Assembly (NCBI GenBank): GCA_004114245.1
Contig: QZWS01000106.1
Span: 1 to 26,364, forward strand
Origin: Zoopage sp. CT-All
Taxonomy: Eukaryota; Zoopagomycota; Zoopagomycetes; Zoopagales; Zoopagaceae
DNA length: 26,364 nucleotides
Direction: 5' to 3'
Under the pieces are notes generated by a model. That model was not told the origin of the DNA. It worked only from the letters and a program-made list of their open reading frames with translations, and searched no databases. Below are positions 17,573 to 26,312 of the stretch, piece by piece (positions within the stretch are counted from its first letter, which is position 1; every line of letters starts with the position of its first letter). The translations under genes were made by a program, and so were the position numbers.

Positions 17573-17612
17573 GTTGAGGGAGCCGCATCAGGCCACCTTT
17601 GCCTGGCAGAAC
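17573..17612. promoter_or_regulatory. Compact divergent promoter region (RING-CH gene / PDCD5)
   Basis: Only 40 bp separate the start codons of the RING-CH gene (17572, minus) and PDCD5 (17613, plus). The 5' UTRs and core promoters must share or overlap this DNA and each other's first coding bases. No TATA box is evident. If the RING-CH protein begins at 17515, the gap is 97 bp. Confidence 0.55.
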
Positions 17613-18074
17613 ATGGCCGACGACCCGGAGGTTGCCGCGATCCGCGCCAGCAGAATGCAGCAGCTGCAGTCTCAAACCGCAGCCTCCCCCGGCGCACAGT
17701 CCTCGGCCTCCAGTGGCCAGAACGACGCTGTGGCGGCCGAGCGCCAGGCAAAGGCTGAGGAGATGCGGCACACAGCGATCGCGCAAATCCTCGACGCCCA
17801 GGCCCGCGAGCGCCTCAACCGCATCCGAATTGTCAAGGCGGACAAGGCACGGGCGGTGGAAGACTTGATTATTCAGTCGGCGCAGCGCGGGCAGCTCCGC
17901 GGCAAGGTGAACGAGGCGCAGCTGATTGATTTGCTGGATGGGATCAGCCAGCAGCAGCGGCAGGCCGAGCCAACCATCAAGGTAGGAGTGAAGTGTGCAG
18001 ATTGCAGTGGCTGACGAGCCTAGTTTAATCGCCGCAGGATGGAGGAGAGCTCGGATGAGGAAATCGAGTTCTGA
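17613..18074 (+). CDS. PDCD5: PDCD5-family DNA-binding protein
   Basis: Two exons, 17613-17981 and 18024-18074, giving 139 aa. PDCD5 is a small helical-bundle protein of archaea and eukaryotes, linked in animals to apoptosis and to chaperonin and TIP60 binding. The start MADDPEVAAIRASRMQQLQ matches the conserved N-terminal helix. The core follows: EEMRHTAIAQILDAQARERL, then RIRIVKADKARAVEDLIIQS and GQLRGKVNEAQLIDLLDGIS. A 42-nt GT-AG intron separates EPTIK from FNRRRMEESSDEEIEF, restoring the conserved K-FNRR junction and the acidic C-terminus. A Gln/Ala/Ser-rich insertion lies after the first helix. It is divergent from the RING-CH gene and convergent with eL35. Confidence 0.93.
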
Positions 18075-18159
18075 GCCGTGTAAATACAGACAACGCGCAA
18101 CACTTGCGAGAGAACCACACACTTTGTTGAAGCGCATCAACTTGCAACATTCCACACAT

Positions 18160-18531
18160 TCAAGCCTTGATGGCAAACTTGCGCATGGGGTAGTACTGCT
18201 CCCGCTTGGCCTGCCTCTGCGTCTTGGCCTGGCTCTCGGACGCCGTCAACCGCCGGCGAATTGCACGCGTCTTCTTGGGGCGCAGGTCCAACGGCTTGTA
18301 CTTCTTGCCCTTGTAGAACAGGCGCAGCTGCAGGCGCTGGGTTTGCGAGATGACGGTGAGCACGCGGGCAATGGACTTGCGGACCTGCTGGATCTTGGAG
18401 ATCTTGCCGGGGCCGGAGCCGGACATCTTCTGTACGCGGAGGGTCGCGAGCTCCTGCTTGAGGTCCTCAAGCTCCTTCTCGAGATCGACCTTGGATTTGG
18501 TGCGCAGTTCGTGGGCGAGGATGCGCGTCAT
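18160..18531 (-). CDS. RPL35: 60S ribosomal protein L35 (eL35)
   Basis: Protein of 123 aa, the standard eL35 (bacterial uL29 family) length. It binds 25S rRNA near the polypeptide exit tunnel. Conserved segments: [82 protein letters not shown] and the C-terminal [11 protein letters not shown]. The ATG at 18529-18531 sits in a strong context (GGCGGCC-type purine-rich leader) and aligns with the usual start; upstream codons in frame are leader. No intron is seen. It lies 150 bp downstream of the FGD-like gene on the same strand. Confidence 0.96.
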   Translation of the reverse strand: MTRILAHELRTKSKVDLEKELEDLKQELATLRVQKMSGSGPGKISKIQQVRKSIARVLTVISQTQRLQLRLFYKGKKYKPLDLRPKKTRAIRRRLTASESQAKTQRQAKREQYYPMRKFAIKA

Positions 18532-18680
18532 GGCGGCAACGAGGATGCGGTGGCGAGAAGGAGGAAGGCAGCCTTTTTGCCCCCATCGCAGTCTGCATTG
18601 ACCAGGGGTCCGCGGCTGCTGCTTGTGCGACACTAGACGGCGCCTGTACTACTGAAATTGCACTTACTATACACTCTATG

Positions 18681-21600
18681 TCACTCGTCCTCCTCGGGAA
18701 CGGGCTCGACGTTGGGCTCCCCGGCTGCACCGCCGCCCCGACCCTCCATAACCACCGTGTACGTCCATCCAGCACCGTCCGACGCCACTTGGATGAACGC
18801 AGGATCGATTCCGATGTAGCACGGATCGCACATACGCAGTCCTGCAGCGCCTTCACTGGCTCCTGCTCCAATGAGCCCGGCTGCAAGACGCTCGGCCACC
18901 GTGAGATCAGTTGGCAGCAGCGGCTTCTTGGACAGGCAGTTCTGGCAAAAATGCCTCTTACAGCGGCAGCAGTTGTGCTACCAGGTTGTCAGTCAGATGT
19001 CGCCTTGGAGGATGAGGCACCCACCCGACGGCGGAAGAGGGAAAAATCCAATTGGCAGAGTGCACAGCCGCCAGTTGATGAAGTGGCGGCCTCTGTCGAC
19101 GCCCGCCCTCGTTGGAATCGAATCGGCGCTCCAAACTGGTCTGAAGCGACGACACCATCTGACCGGCGACGCAGCGGATCAGCAACCATCTCGTTTGGCG
19201 ACGTCGGGCTTCCCGTGGTCCAGCTCCGGAATCGTCCACCGCCACCCTCACTTCCGCGTCTGACTAGAGGCGATTCGCTGTTCTTCTTGCGCTGGCGAGC
19301 TCGCTCTTCAGCTTCTAGCGCAAGCTCGATCGACCGCTCACCCTCGCCCCACCGCTGATCATAGCATTCGTCGCAGACTCGTTCCACCCTTTCGGGCGAC
19401 TGACCGTCCTCGTCTACTGCCACAATGAACTGCTTGCCGGAGCAGCGTCCGCAGATCACGCGACCACACAGTCTGCAGTGATGCTTGCGGCGAAACACAA
19501 GGTTGAACTCCTCGCGGCATATAATGCAAGCAGGCGCTTGCTCGTCAGGTACCCATATCGGCGCCTTGTAGTCCTGAACGACATTCAATGGCACATTGCT
19601 ACTGCCCAATATTGACGGCGACGATGGGGAGTAGATCGGGCTCGATGGAAGCGACGCATACTGGATGGCGTTATATACACTCGTTGGGCGAGATGACACG
19701 GAGCTGGTGGTGTCACTGCTTGCCGCTGACGCATCAACGAGTAGCGTTCGACGGGACTGCTTGTACTCGCCAATCGCGTCTGTGAAGGCTCGCACCCATT
19801 TGATCTTCTCGTCAAGCGTCGCGACGTATACAAGGAACGATTTGTCGCGCGATAGCACTTGAAAGCTGTGCTTTATCGCCGCCGTATCCTCCACTGCAAC
19901 CACCTTCATAATATCGAGGGGAATCTTGCGATGAAATAGGTACAGGCGATCGTCTAAAGCACCAACGCTGGAGGACGATGCAGAAGCCCCGGAAATGGGG
20001 CTGGTGTAGATGAGGCAGTCATTGAAAAGGAAAAACTCGCGCGGCTTGTGCGTTTTCCGGCACACTTTTAGCACGGACCCGCGACGGAGCAGACGTCGAC
20101 TCGGAGATACCAGCTTTTCCGGCAAATCTTTGATCAATCGCTGTAGTTCGATGAGAAACTCTTGCTCCTCACTGCGACGCACGATTTCATTGACATGGTC
20201 TGCAGCCTCACCGATCAAATCATACGCCGTCGTCAGGTTGTTGTAGTCCGGATGGTCCGAGTCCGTGTATTTGATCAAATGGGCGATCAGTAGACGATAC
20301 CGGGGAATTCGCTGAACAGGAAGCAGTAAATAGGCTTGGATGTTGAGCAATCGGTGCTTCTGTCGCACACTGACATCCTTGAGCAGTCGAACAAAAGCCG
20401 GGTTGCTCGACGCGCTTTGTTTGACCTGAATGATGGCCTTGCCGTAGCACTGAACGTATCGACTGTAGGCTTTGAGGTACGGCGCGATGTCCTTGAGAAT
20501 ATCGCCGAGAAGATCAGTGGCTGGATTCCAGGGGGGTACTGCCGAACCAGCTGTGTCGTCGGCTTGAAGGCGTGCAGTAAGCCAGCCCAGAATGGTCGCG
20601 CTCAATGTCATGACCTCGAGCAAACAGCCAAACACACAGCGAAACTCGGCGGAGGAAAGAAGTGGGGTAGAAGACGCGAGCGACCGCTGGATCGGCTTCA
20701 TGTAGTTGTCGTGCAAAAACCGAAGCCCGTCGTGATATGAATGCTCGGTGGTGAGGATCTCCATGGCGGCCAAGCGACGCTTGCGAAGACGCGCTGGATC
20801 GGGCATCGCGTTTAGGGTTACTGCAACTGTAAGCATGTTTAGCGTGAATTGCTCGCCCCCGTTGTCAATTTTTGTTGACATTGGCCGAGATGGGCAATCC
20901 ACTGACGAGGGTGGCAGTAGAGGAAAATCTTGCATGGGACTGGGGCTGCTTTGAAATCGTTCGGATTCGATCGAGCCAGCGAGGAGCTGAGCATCCCAAT
21001 CGGAATGGCGCTCGTGTGTTACATCGTGCATAGTATAGTCTTCACCGCATGTGTCGCTATAGTCCATGGATGCCATGAAGTGAGACATTGCCGAGACATC
21101 GCCGCTCGTGTTGGTTAGAAAATCCTCAGGACAAGAAGCGCGGTTCTGCCACCATCTGATCTCTTCCTCGGACACTGCAGGCAACACTGAAACATCGTTT
21201 GTCGGAAATCGTCGCAAAAAAGGCCTTGGCAGCGTGCCATAGGGCACCGACGATAAGGCGGAAGACGACAACGTGGGGGTATGCACTGGATATGAAACAC
21301 GATTCTGAACTGGTCGCTGCGCCATCATACCCGGGATAGGTGGTCTCCGTGTTGCCTCCAAAGTGGCATGCGCAATGGTGGAAGCGGTCGACAGGCCGGG
21401 AAACATGGGCTCGGCGATGTTCGTGGTAGATCGGGCCAGCGTGGACGTAATGGTTTCCTGTGTGGAAACCATCGACTGTCGTGCGGTGTAAAACATTGTA
21501 TGCACCGACCGAACCGTCGATGCGCCCGAAGAAGACGTCATCCTCGCCGAATCGGTCGCCGCATACGCGCCCGATTCAAAGTAAACCGACTTGATGGTAT

Positions 21601-21850
21601 CTCGCCGCGACACTGGTGCTGACTCGGCCATCAGCGGCTCCGATGGCCGCGCCTCATCCTCCAGCGATGTACTGCTCGTCGCATAGCCCGCCAGCGAGCC
21701 GATCGCGGAGGTGTCGGCGGTTGAGCCGGGAGTTGTCCCGAGCGACATGCTGCCGCCGCCACGATCGCCACCGTCCCGATAGCCGTCGTCAGTGGGGCAG
21801 GACAGGTTCTGGGTTATTTTTCTCGTGAAAGTCGACGCGCGGGAGTCCAT
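18681..21850 (-). CDS. FGD-like RhoGEF with DH, PH and two FYVE-type zinc fingers
   Basis: Two exons, 21850-19025 and 18977-18681 (minus strand), giving 1040 aa. It is predicted to activate a Rho-family GTPase (Cdc42-type in the FGD family) at phosphoinositide-bearing membranes. Residues 1-340 are Ser/Thr-rich and disordered. The DH domain (about 358-560) shows AAMEILTTEHSYHDGLRFLH and the LLLPVQRIPRYRLLI helix. The PH domain is about 590-698 (EFFLFNDCLIYTSP to KIKWVRAFTDAI). FYVE 1 (about 766-835) is complete: WVPD, RRKHHCRLCG, and RVCDECY. A second finger starts CALCQLDFSLFRRR and is split by a 47-nt intron (19024-18978); splicing appends HNCCRCKRHFCQNC and RMCDPCY. Without splicing the protein would end nine residues after CALCQLDFSLFRRR, with half a finger. 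The tail is Gly- and Glu-rich (GRGGGAAGEPNVEPVPEEDE). Confidence 0.9.
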
Positions 21851-22219
21851 GGAGAGGTGGAAAGCGAGGGAGGAGGGTGCGGGGATGGTGTAGTGGGAGC
21901 AGCGGGATCAAAAGTCACTGATGCTTTGGCATTGTGTCAGCTCCGCAATTAAGCGGACATTAATTGTGCTGTACTGTTTTGTGCGACACGGGCCTGCTAT
22001 GTTTAATTCTAGATTTCAATCAATGCATCATCACCTGCCCGTACACGTTCAGGGTGCGGGAATTTATTGTGGGGCAGAAGGGTAATATGGTGTAGCAGTG
22101 ACTGAACGATTCGTGTAGCCGTTTCCCGATTTGGCTTTCGAATATCGATCTGCCCACAGTCCATCTTTTCTCTCCCATTTGCCACGGCATCTGCAACAAG
22201 CACTCACACATACGCAGCA
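21851..22219. other. Divergent promoter region, FGD-like gene / family copy 4
   Basis: 369 bp between two divergent start codons. The part near copy 4 has the shared upstream element (22100-22153). No coding region or RNA gene is visible. Confidence 0.55.
22100..22153 (+). promoter_or_regulatory. Shared upstream element, occurrence A (copy 4)
   Basis: GACTGAACGATT, then CGTGTAGCCGTTTCCCGATT, then TGGCTTTC and GAATATCGATCTGCC. The 23-nt core differs from occurrence B (upstream of copy 2) at two positions, and the distal 15-mer at one. It ends 66 bp before the copy 4 ATG. Surrounding DNA is much less similar, which argues for selection or for a recently copied short element. Confidence 0.62.
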
Positions 22220-23218
22220 ATGTTCCGTGTTCTCCGTCAGCGCTACATCCCCATCCGCGCGAGAGATGCACTCCTGGGACATCAGTGGAGAAAGATGTAC
22301 AGTTCAAGCACCGTAAAAGATACCAGTTCAAGCACCGTGAAAGATACCAGCTCAAGTGGAACAGAATCCAAAGTACTCTGGTTCAAGAACACCATTAGCA
22401 AGTTTAACCACGTAGAGGAAAGTGGACTACGAATCCGGATCATTGGCAAAGATTCATTCTCAGACGCAATGGGCATAGGACAAGCAACAGAGCCGCCTCC
22501 ATCCTCGCTCACTGATCTGTACCTCGATAAGTTCGGTTTCAGCCAGATCATCGCCTTTGATCCGGACGACTATCCGGAACTGAATGAAGCAGTAAGCTCA
22601 TTCCTCTTCAAGCTATGCGCTGTAGCTGAGATCCAAGCGCAAGACGAATTTCGTCACGAAGAAACGTACACCGACAATATGGCAGTTGATCTCATGAAAG
22701 CCGCCAAACACGACGACGGCAAGCATCTCAACATGTTGCGCCGCAATCTCAAGTTCTCCGTAGGAGAAGAGATATATTCAGTAAGAGCTGACAGGGCTGG
22801 AACGCGAGGAAAACGTATCGTATGGGTGATGCAGGAGATCAAACACCTAGGAGGCAGAGAGTACAAACATGGTGATGTCGAACTCGCATTGTGCATGATT
22901 GCAGCTTATCAGGCCAATCTCTTTTATGCGAAGCAAATATATCCTGAGAAAATGATGGCGATCAAAATCGTAGGCGACAAGTTCTTCTTCTACTCGATGG
23001 AAATGACAATCCCCTACATGAAAGATCTGGAAATTGGTGGACCTGACAGTGAAATCGAGGTATTCAAGTATCCCAGCGAAAAAGACGATATGTCCAAGCG
23101 CCACCGCGCGAGAGGCCTGCGCATCACTGTGCCCGAGGAGAGGAAGCAGATCCTAGACCATCTGTGGAGTATGAGATGTTATGCCGCAGGGCTAGATAGG
23201 ATTAAAGGTCGCTGCTAG
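22220..23218 (+). CDS. Orphan paralogue family, copy 4
   Basis: Protein of 332 aa with a complete, uninterrupted frame. The start MFRVLRQRYIPIRARDALLG is almost identical to copy 5, and the N-terminus is strongly basic with many Arg and no Asp or Glu up to the RARD motif, followed by RKMYSSSTV; mitochondrial import is inferred. A 24-bp direct repeat expands the STVKDTSS segment after it. The conserved body contains GLRIRIIGKDSFSDAMGI, PPPSSLTDLYLDKFGFSQII, FDPDDYPELNEAVSSFL, AVDLMKAAKHDDGKHLNML, DVELALCMIAAYQANL, YPEKMMAIKIVGDKFFFYSM, EIEVFKYPSEK and GLRITVPEERKQILDHLWSM. The C-terminal basic block and WSMRCYAAGL are the most conserved part of the family. No domain is recognised. It lies 714 bp upstream of copy 5 in the same direction. 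Confidence 0.82.
   Translation: MFRVLRQRYIPIRARDALLGHQWRKMYSSSTVKDTSSSTVKDTSSSGTESKVLWFKNTISKFNHVEESGLRIRIIGKDSFSDAMGIGQATEPPPSSLTDLYLDKFGFSQIIAFDPDDYPELNEAVSSFLFKLCAVAEIQAQDEFRHEETYTDNMAVDLMKAAKHDDGKHLNMLRRNLKFSVGEEIYSVRADRAGTRGKRIVWVMQEIKHLGGREYKHGDVELALCMIAAYQANLFYAKQIYPEKMMAIKIVGDKFFFYSMEMTIPYMKDLEIGGPDSEIEVFKYPSEKDDMSKRHRARGLRITVPEERKQILDHLWSMRCYAAGLDRIKGRC
22301..22355 (+). repeat. 24-bp direct repeat inside copy 4
   Basis: AGTTCAAGCACCGTAAAAGA plus TACC occurs at 22301-22324 and, with one change, at 22325-22348, followed by a partial third unit to 22355. It adds SSSTVKDT units just after the presequence-like region; the other copies lack it. Confidence 0.9.
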
Positions 23219-23230
23219 AAGGATTGAATT

Positions 23231-23334
23231 GCAGGCGCCAACAGGCTAAATGTATGAAACGTGCATGAGGATGCGAGTTGATGGCTGGATTAGCAGGCTA
23301 GTGATTAGCAAATTTGTATCTGAATCCTTAGAGA
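23231..23334. repeat. Conserved 3' flank of family copy 4
   Basis: On the minus strand: TCTCTAAGGATTCAGATAC, CACTAGCCTGCTAATCCAGC, CATCAACTCGCATCC, CATACATTTAGCCTGTTGG and CGCCTGC. It aligns with the flanks at 10313-10413 and 11829-11929. Confidence 0.62.
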
Positions 23335-23771
23335 TCATTCTTTAGTAAACGTTCTCGAATAATCAAGGCACACTAATAGGTGCAATGTGTAATATCCATT
23401 AGCTTGCATTGCCGCTACAGTCCAATGAATGGTTCTTAAAATAGTGGACTGCTATCTTGTGTCACTTTTGTCATTTGGGCAAATGGAAAGGTTTCATTAC
23501 GGTTGTTTTGTTGTGTTGAGCAGGATCTCCGATGTGTTCAGGGTTATAGAATTTCAGTACTTATCAGGACAAGTTGTGCTTGCTCTCCTTTATACTGCCG
23601 AATTACTAATATCACGTCATCGCTTTGGTGGCGGCTTTTTTCTATTGGGTTCCAGGATGCTGAGTCTGACCAAAGCCGTCGCAGCAGCTTTTCAGCAGCT
23701 TTTTCATGCCCCTTCTCCTTCTCCTTCTCCCCTCTCCCCACTCCTTCCGCCCTCTCCCACCCCTTCTCCTT

Positions 23772-23910
23772 TCTCGCCAGCCCCTCTCCTCTCTCGCCGC
23801 TCCCACTTCTCTCTCGCCGGCTCTCTCTTCTCTCGCCGCTCTTTCTATTCTCTCGCCGTTTCTTCTATTCTCTCGCCGCTCCCTCTCCATTCTCACCGCC
23901 CTCTCATCGC
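23772..23910 (+). repeat. 20-bp CT-rich minisatellite upstream of copy 5
   Basis: TCTCGCC starts at 23772, 23792, 23812, 23831, 23851, 23871 and, as TCTCACC, 23891: seven units with a period of 20 (one 19). The array ends about 20 bp before the ATG of copy 5, so it is part of its leader or core promoter. Pyrimidine-rich leaders are common at fungal transcription starts, but the regular period is unusual. Confidence 0.85.
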
Positions 23911-23932
23911 CCCTTCTCCTCTCACCCTCAAC

Positions 23933-24919
23933 ATGTTCCGTGTGCTCCGTCAACTCAACATCCCCACCCGCGTGAGAAGTGCACTCATGGGACATCAATG
24001 GAAAAAGTTGTATAATCCGGCCATTTTTAGGAGAACAGATTTAAATGGGACGGAGAGTGACGATTTCTTTTTCAAGAGTTCGGTTAGCTTGTTCAACCAT
24101 GTAGAGGAAGCCGGACTACGCATCTGGATCATCGACAAGAAATCCTTTTCGGATGCGATGGGCATAAAAGAAGCAGCAGAATTGCCTCCCTCCTCAGTCA
24201 CTGAACTGTACCTCGACAAGATCGGTCCCGACCAGATCCGCGATTTTGATCCTGACAACTATCCGGATCAGAGCAAAGAAGTTAGCTCGTTCCTCGTCAA
24301 ACTACGCACTGTAGCTATAAGCGGTACAGAAGTTGACGTTCCTCACGAAGTATCGCATATCGACTATATGGCAATCGATCTCATGAAAGCCGTCAACTAT
24401 GATGACGGCAGGCATCTCAATACGTTGCGTCGCACTCTCGGGCTCTCCGTAGGAGAAGAGAAATTCTCAGCAAGAGCCAGCAGGGAGGGAAAGAGAGGCA
24501 ACGGTGCCATATGGGCGATGCAAGAGAACAAGGTCGCGGGAAACACAAGGCACAAAGGAGGCGACATCAAACTCGCGTCGTGCATGATTGCAGCATACCA
24601 GACCAATGCTCTATACGCGCCGGGAGTATTCCCCGAGAGAATGATGGCGATCAAAATCGTAGGCGACGAGTTCTTCTTCTACTCGATGAAAATGGCAGCC
24701 TCTTACCTGGAAAGTCTGAATCATGGCGTGCCCAATGAAGACATCGAAGTGTTCAAGTATCCTGGCGAAGACTTCAGCAAAAGCAAGTATCACGGATCCA
24801 AGCTCCCTGAAGGCCTGCGCATTTCGGTGCCCAAGGAAAGGAAGCAGATTCTCGATCATCTGTGGAGTATGAGATGCTATGCCGTAGGGCTGGAAAAGTT
24901 TAAGATTCGCCGCCAGTGA
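23933..24919 (+). CDS. Orphan paralogue family, copy 5
   Basis: Protein of 328 aa from the ATG at 23933 (MFRVLRQLNIPTRVRSALMG), chosen by alignment to copies 2-4; a longer open frame to 23429 runs through a CT-rich repeat tract and is not accepted. The presequence-like N-terminus is basic (GHQWKKLYNPAIFRR). Family blocks are all present: GLRIWIIDKKSFSDAMGIKE, PPSSVTELYLDKIGPDQI, FDPDNYPDQSKEVSSFLVKL, AIDLMKAVNYDDGRHLNTL, DIKLASCMIAAYQTNALYA, PERMMAIKIVGDEFFFYSMK, EDIEVFKYPGED and GLRISVPKERKQILDHLWSM. Like copy 4 it has an extra short basic insert (SKYHGSKLPE) before the C-terminal block. No function is recognised. Its 3' flank does not align clearly with those of copies 2-4. Confidence 0.82.
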   Translation: MFRVLRQLNIPTRVRSALMGHQWKKLYNPAIFRRTDLNGTESDDFFFKSSVSLFNHVEEAGLRIWIIDKKSFSDAMGIKEAAELPPSSVTELYLDKIGPDQIRDFDPDNYPDQSKEVSSFLVKLRTVAISGTEVDVPHEVSHIDYMAIDLMKAVNYDDGRHLNTLRRTLGLSVGEEKFSARASREGKRGNGAIWAMQENKVAGNTRHKGGDIKLASCMIAAYQTNALYAPGVFPERMMAIKIVGDEFFFYSMKMAASYLESLNHGVPNEDIEVFKYPGEDFSKSKYHGSKLPEGLRISVPKERKQILDHLWSMRCYAVGLEKFKIRRQ

Positions 24920-25219
24920 GGACGGGATTCTCGTTAAGGATGGTGCGGTGCGTATATTAGCGTTGAATATATTTGCATTGCTTTATATGTCATTGCTTGC
25001 CTTAACGCCTAGCTCCTTGCCACATAAGGCCGCCTGCTTGGCCCACTGGATTTTAAACTAGGTTAGACCAGCCTAACATGGCATAACGATGCTTGCTTAT
25101 ATTGACATCAAGGCCTAATACATGGTATTTTATTCCTCCGCTGCCTGCTTGGGTCGCCGCTTTTGCTGTATAGCTCATTCATTTACTCACTCGGCACCCT
25201 TTTCCATCAATTGGATAGT
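24920..25219. other. Convergent intergenic region
   Basis: 300 bp between the stops of copy 5 (plus) and the Ser-Asp-repeat gene (minus). It is AT-rich and has no recognisable gene, RNA or shared flank. Confidence 0.5.
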
Positions 25220-26107
25220 TTATCGTCTGTCATCATCACTATCGCTGTAATCATCGCTGTCACTGTCACTGTCACTGTCGCTATCGCTGTAATCGTCGCT
25301 GTCACTGTCACTGTCACTTTCACTGTAGTCGTCGCTGTCACTGTCACTGTCGCTATCGCTGTAATCGTCGCTGTCACTGTCACTGTCACTTTCACTGTAG
25401 TCGTCGCTGTCACTGTCACTGTCACTATCGCTGTAATCGTCGCTGTCACTGTCGCTGTCGCTGTCGCTGTAATCGTCACTGTCACTGTCACTTTCACTGT
25501 AGTCGTCGCTGTCACTGTCGCTGTCGCTATCGCTGTAATCGTCACTGTCGCTGTCGCTATCGCTGTAATCGTCGCTGTCACTGTCGCTATCGCTATCACT
25601 GTCATCTTCACCAACATCCGCAATATCATCTTCCCTGTCATCTTCACCATCATTCGTCACGTTGGCGTTCTCATCTGGTAGATTCGGCGGGCGCTGTATC
25701 ACATTCCCATTGAACAGAGTTTGAGTCTGCGCACCGCCAACAATATTTCCCCATGGCAGCAGATGGTCTGCGGGCTCCCACATCTTCGGCATGGCAGAGA
25801 ATAGCAATGCCGAGCTCACATCTTGGTAAACAATCGGGCGCTTGCTTAGCTCATGCATGCGCCCCATCTCCCCATGGCGATACATTGGTCGACAGTGCCG
25901 GAGCTGGTTTTCCGGGACCAGAGGCAGAGACGGAGGCGGCGCAACAGACTGGCGGAATGCACGAACAACTCGGGCAGGCTCATAACCACCGCGGAAGAAC
26001 ATACGCCACAAATGATCCTGCTCAGCCTGTGTGCGCATAGGACAATTCGCGGCCTTTGGCCGGATGGACGGGAGTATAATCTGCTTGAAATTGGGGCACT
26101 TGAGCAT
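25220..26107 (-). CDS. Acidic Ser-Asp-repeat protein, unknown function
   Basis: Protein of 295 aa from the ATG at 26105-26107. Residues 1-150 are an ordinary-composition region with no motif I recognise, including [20 protein letters not shown] (perhaps a short helical domain), a basic, His-containing middle and [15 protein letters not shown]. Residues 150-168 are acidic. From about 169 to 292 the sequence is Ser-Asp dipeptides punctuated about ten times by DDYSD or DDYSE, spaced 10-14 residues. Such tails are strong casein kinase 2 targets and are highly charged; roles in other proteins range from calcium binding to nucleolar scaffolding, none provable here. No signal peptide is seen. Occurrence C of the shared upstream element lies 24 bp before the ATG, which links its control to family copies 2 and 4. 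Confidence 0.65.
   Translation of the reverse strand: MLKCPNFKQIILPSIRPKAANCPMRTQAEQDHLWRMFFRGGYEPARVVRAFRQSVAPPPSLPLVPENQLRHCRPMYRHGEMGRMHELSKRPIVYQDVSSALLFSAMPKMWEPADHLLPWGNIVGGAQTQTLFNGNVIQRPPNLPDENANVTNDGEDDREDDIADVGEDDSDSDSDSDSDDYSDSDSDSDDYSDSDSDSDSDDYSESDSDSDDYSDSDSDSDSDDYSDSDSDSDSDDYSESDSDSDSDDYSDSDSDSDSDDYSESDSDSDSDDYSDSDSDSDSDSDDYSDSDDDRR
25232..25603 (-). repeat. Ser-Asp coding repeat array
   Basis: Plus-strand hexamers GTCACT, GTCGCT and ATCGCT in tandem, broken by GTAATCGTC or GTAGTCGTC at 30-42 bp intervals (encoding DDY). The alternation of DDYSE and DDYSD gives a higher-order period of about 66-72 bp over part of the array. All three frames on both strands are nearly free of stops, which produces spurious overlapping open frames. 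Confidence 0.92.
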
Positions 26108-26131
26108 GTGGTGATTGTCTGCGGTTGTTGT

Positions 26132-26188
26132 GGCGGATCGATAAACGATGAGAGTTGTGAGTCAAATCGGGGAAATCGTTACACGACA
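26132..26188 (-). promoter_or_regulatory. Shared upstream element, occurrence C (Ser-Asp-repeat gene)
   Basis: On the minus strand: TTTGTCGTGTAACGATTTCC, then CCGATTTGAC, an 18-nt spacer, and GTTTATCGATCCGCC. It has both parts of the element found at 22100-22153 and 11655-11721, in the same order and orientation, although the gene is unrelated. It ends 24 bp before the minus-strand ATG and could also serve a divergent gene starting at 26313. Confidence 0.58.
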
Positions 26189-26312
26189 AATATACCATGC
26201 GGATGAGAATAGTAACTAGTGTATTTGCGCAACACCATTCCGCTCCCATTCCTCTCCGATAGCTTATCAGACGGAACCGGAACAAACGAATTGCGCCCTG
26301 CACACCATCGCC

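Larger units (their letters stand above)
23219..23932. other. Intergenic region between copies 4 and 5
   Basis: 714 bp. It contains the conserved 3' flank of copy 4 (23231-23334), then AT-rich DNA, then a long CT-rich tract (about 23705-23930) with a 20-bp repeat just before the copy 5 ATG. The copy 5 frame is open back to 23429, but only because the pyrimidine tract has no stops; similarity to the family begins at 23933. Confidence 0.55.

Noticed and set aside
23429-23932. 168-codon N-terminal extension of copy 5
   Set aside because: It runs through AT-rich DNA and a CT-rich 20-bp repeat, and similarity to the four paralogues begins exactly at the ATG at 23933.
25163-25681. Long plus-strand frame of Val/Thr/Ile repeats opposite the Ser-Asp gene
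   Set aside because: Stop-free only because the hexamer array lacks stops in most frames; the minus frame alone has a non-repetitive N-terminal region and a sensible start.
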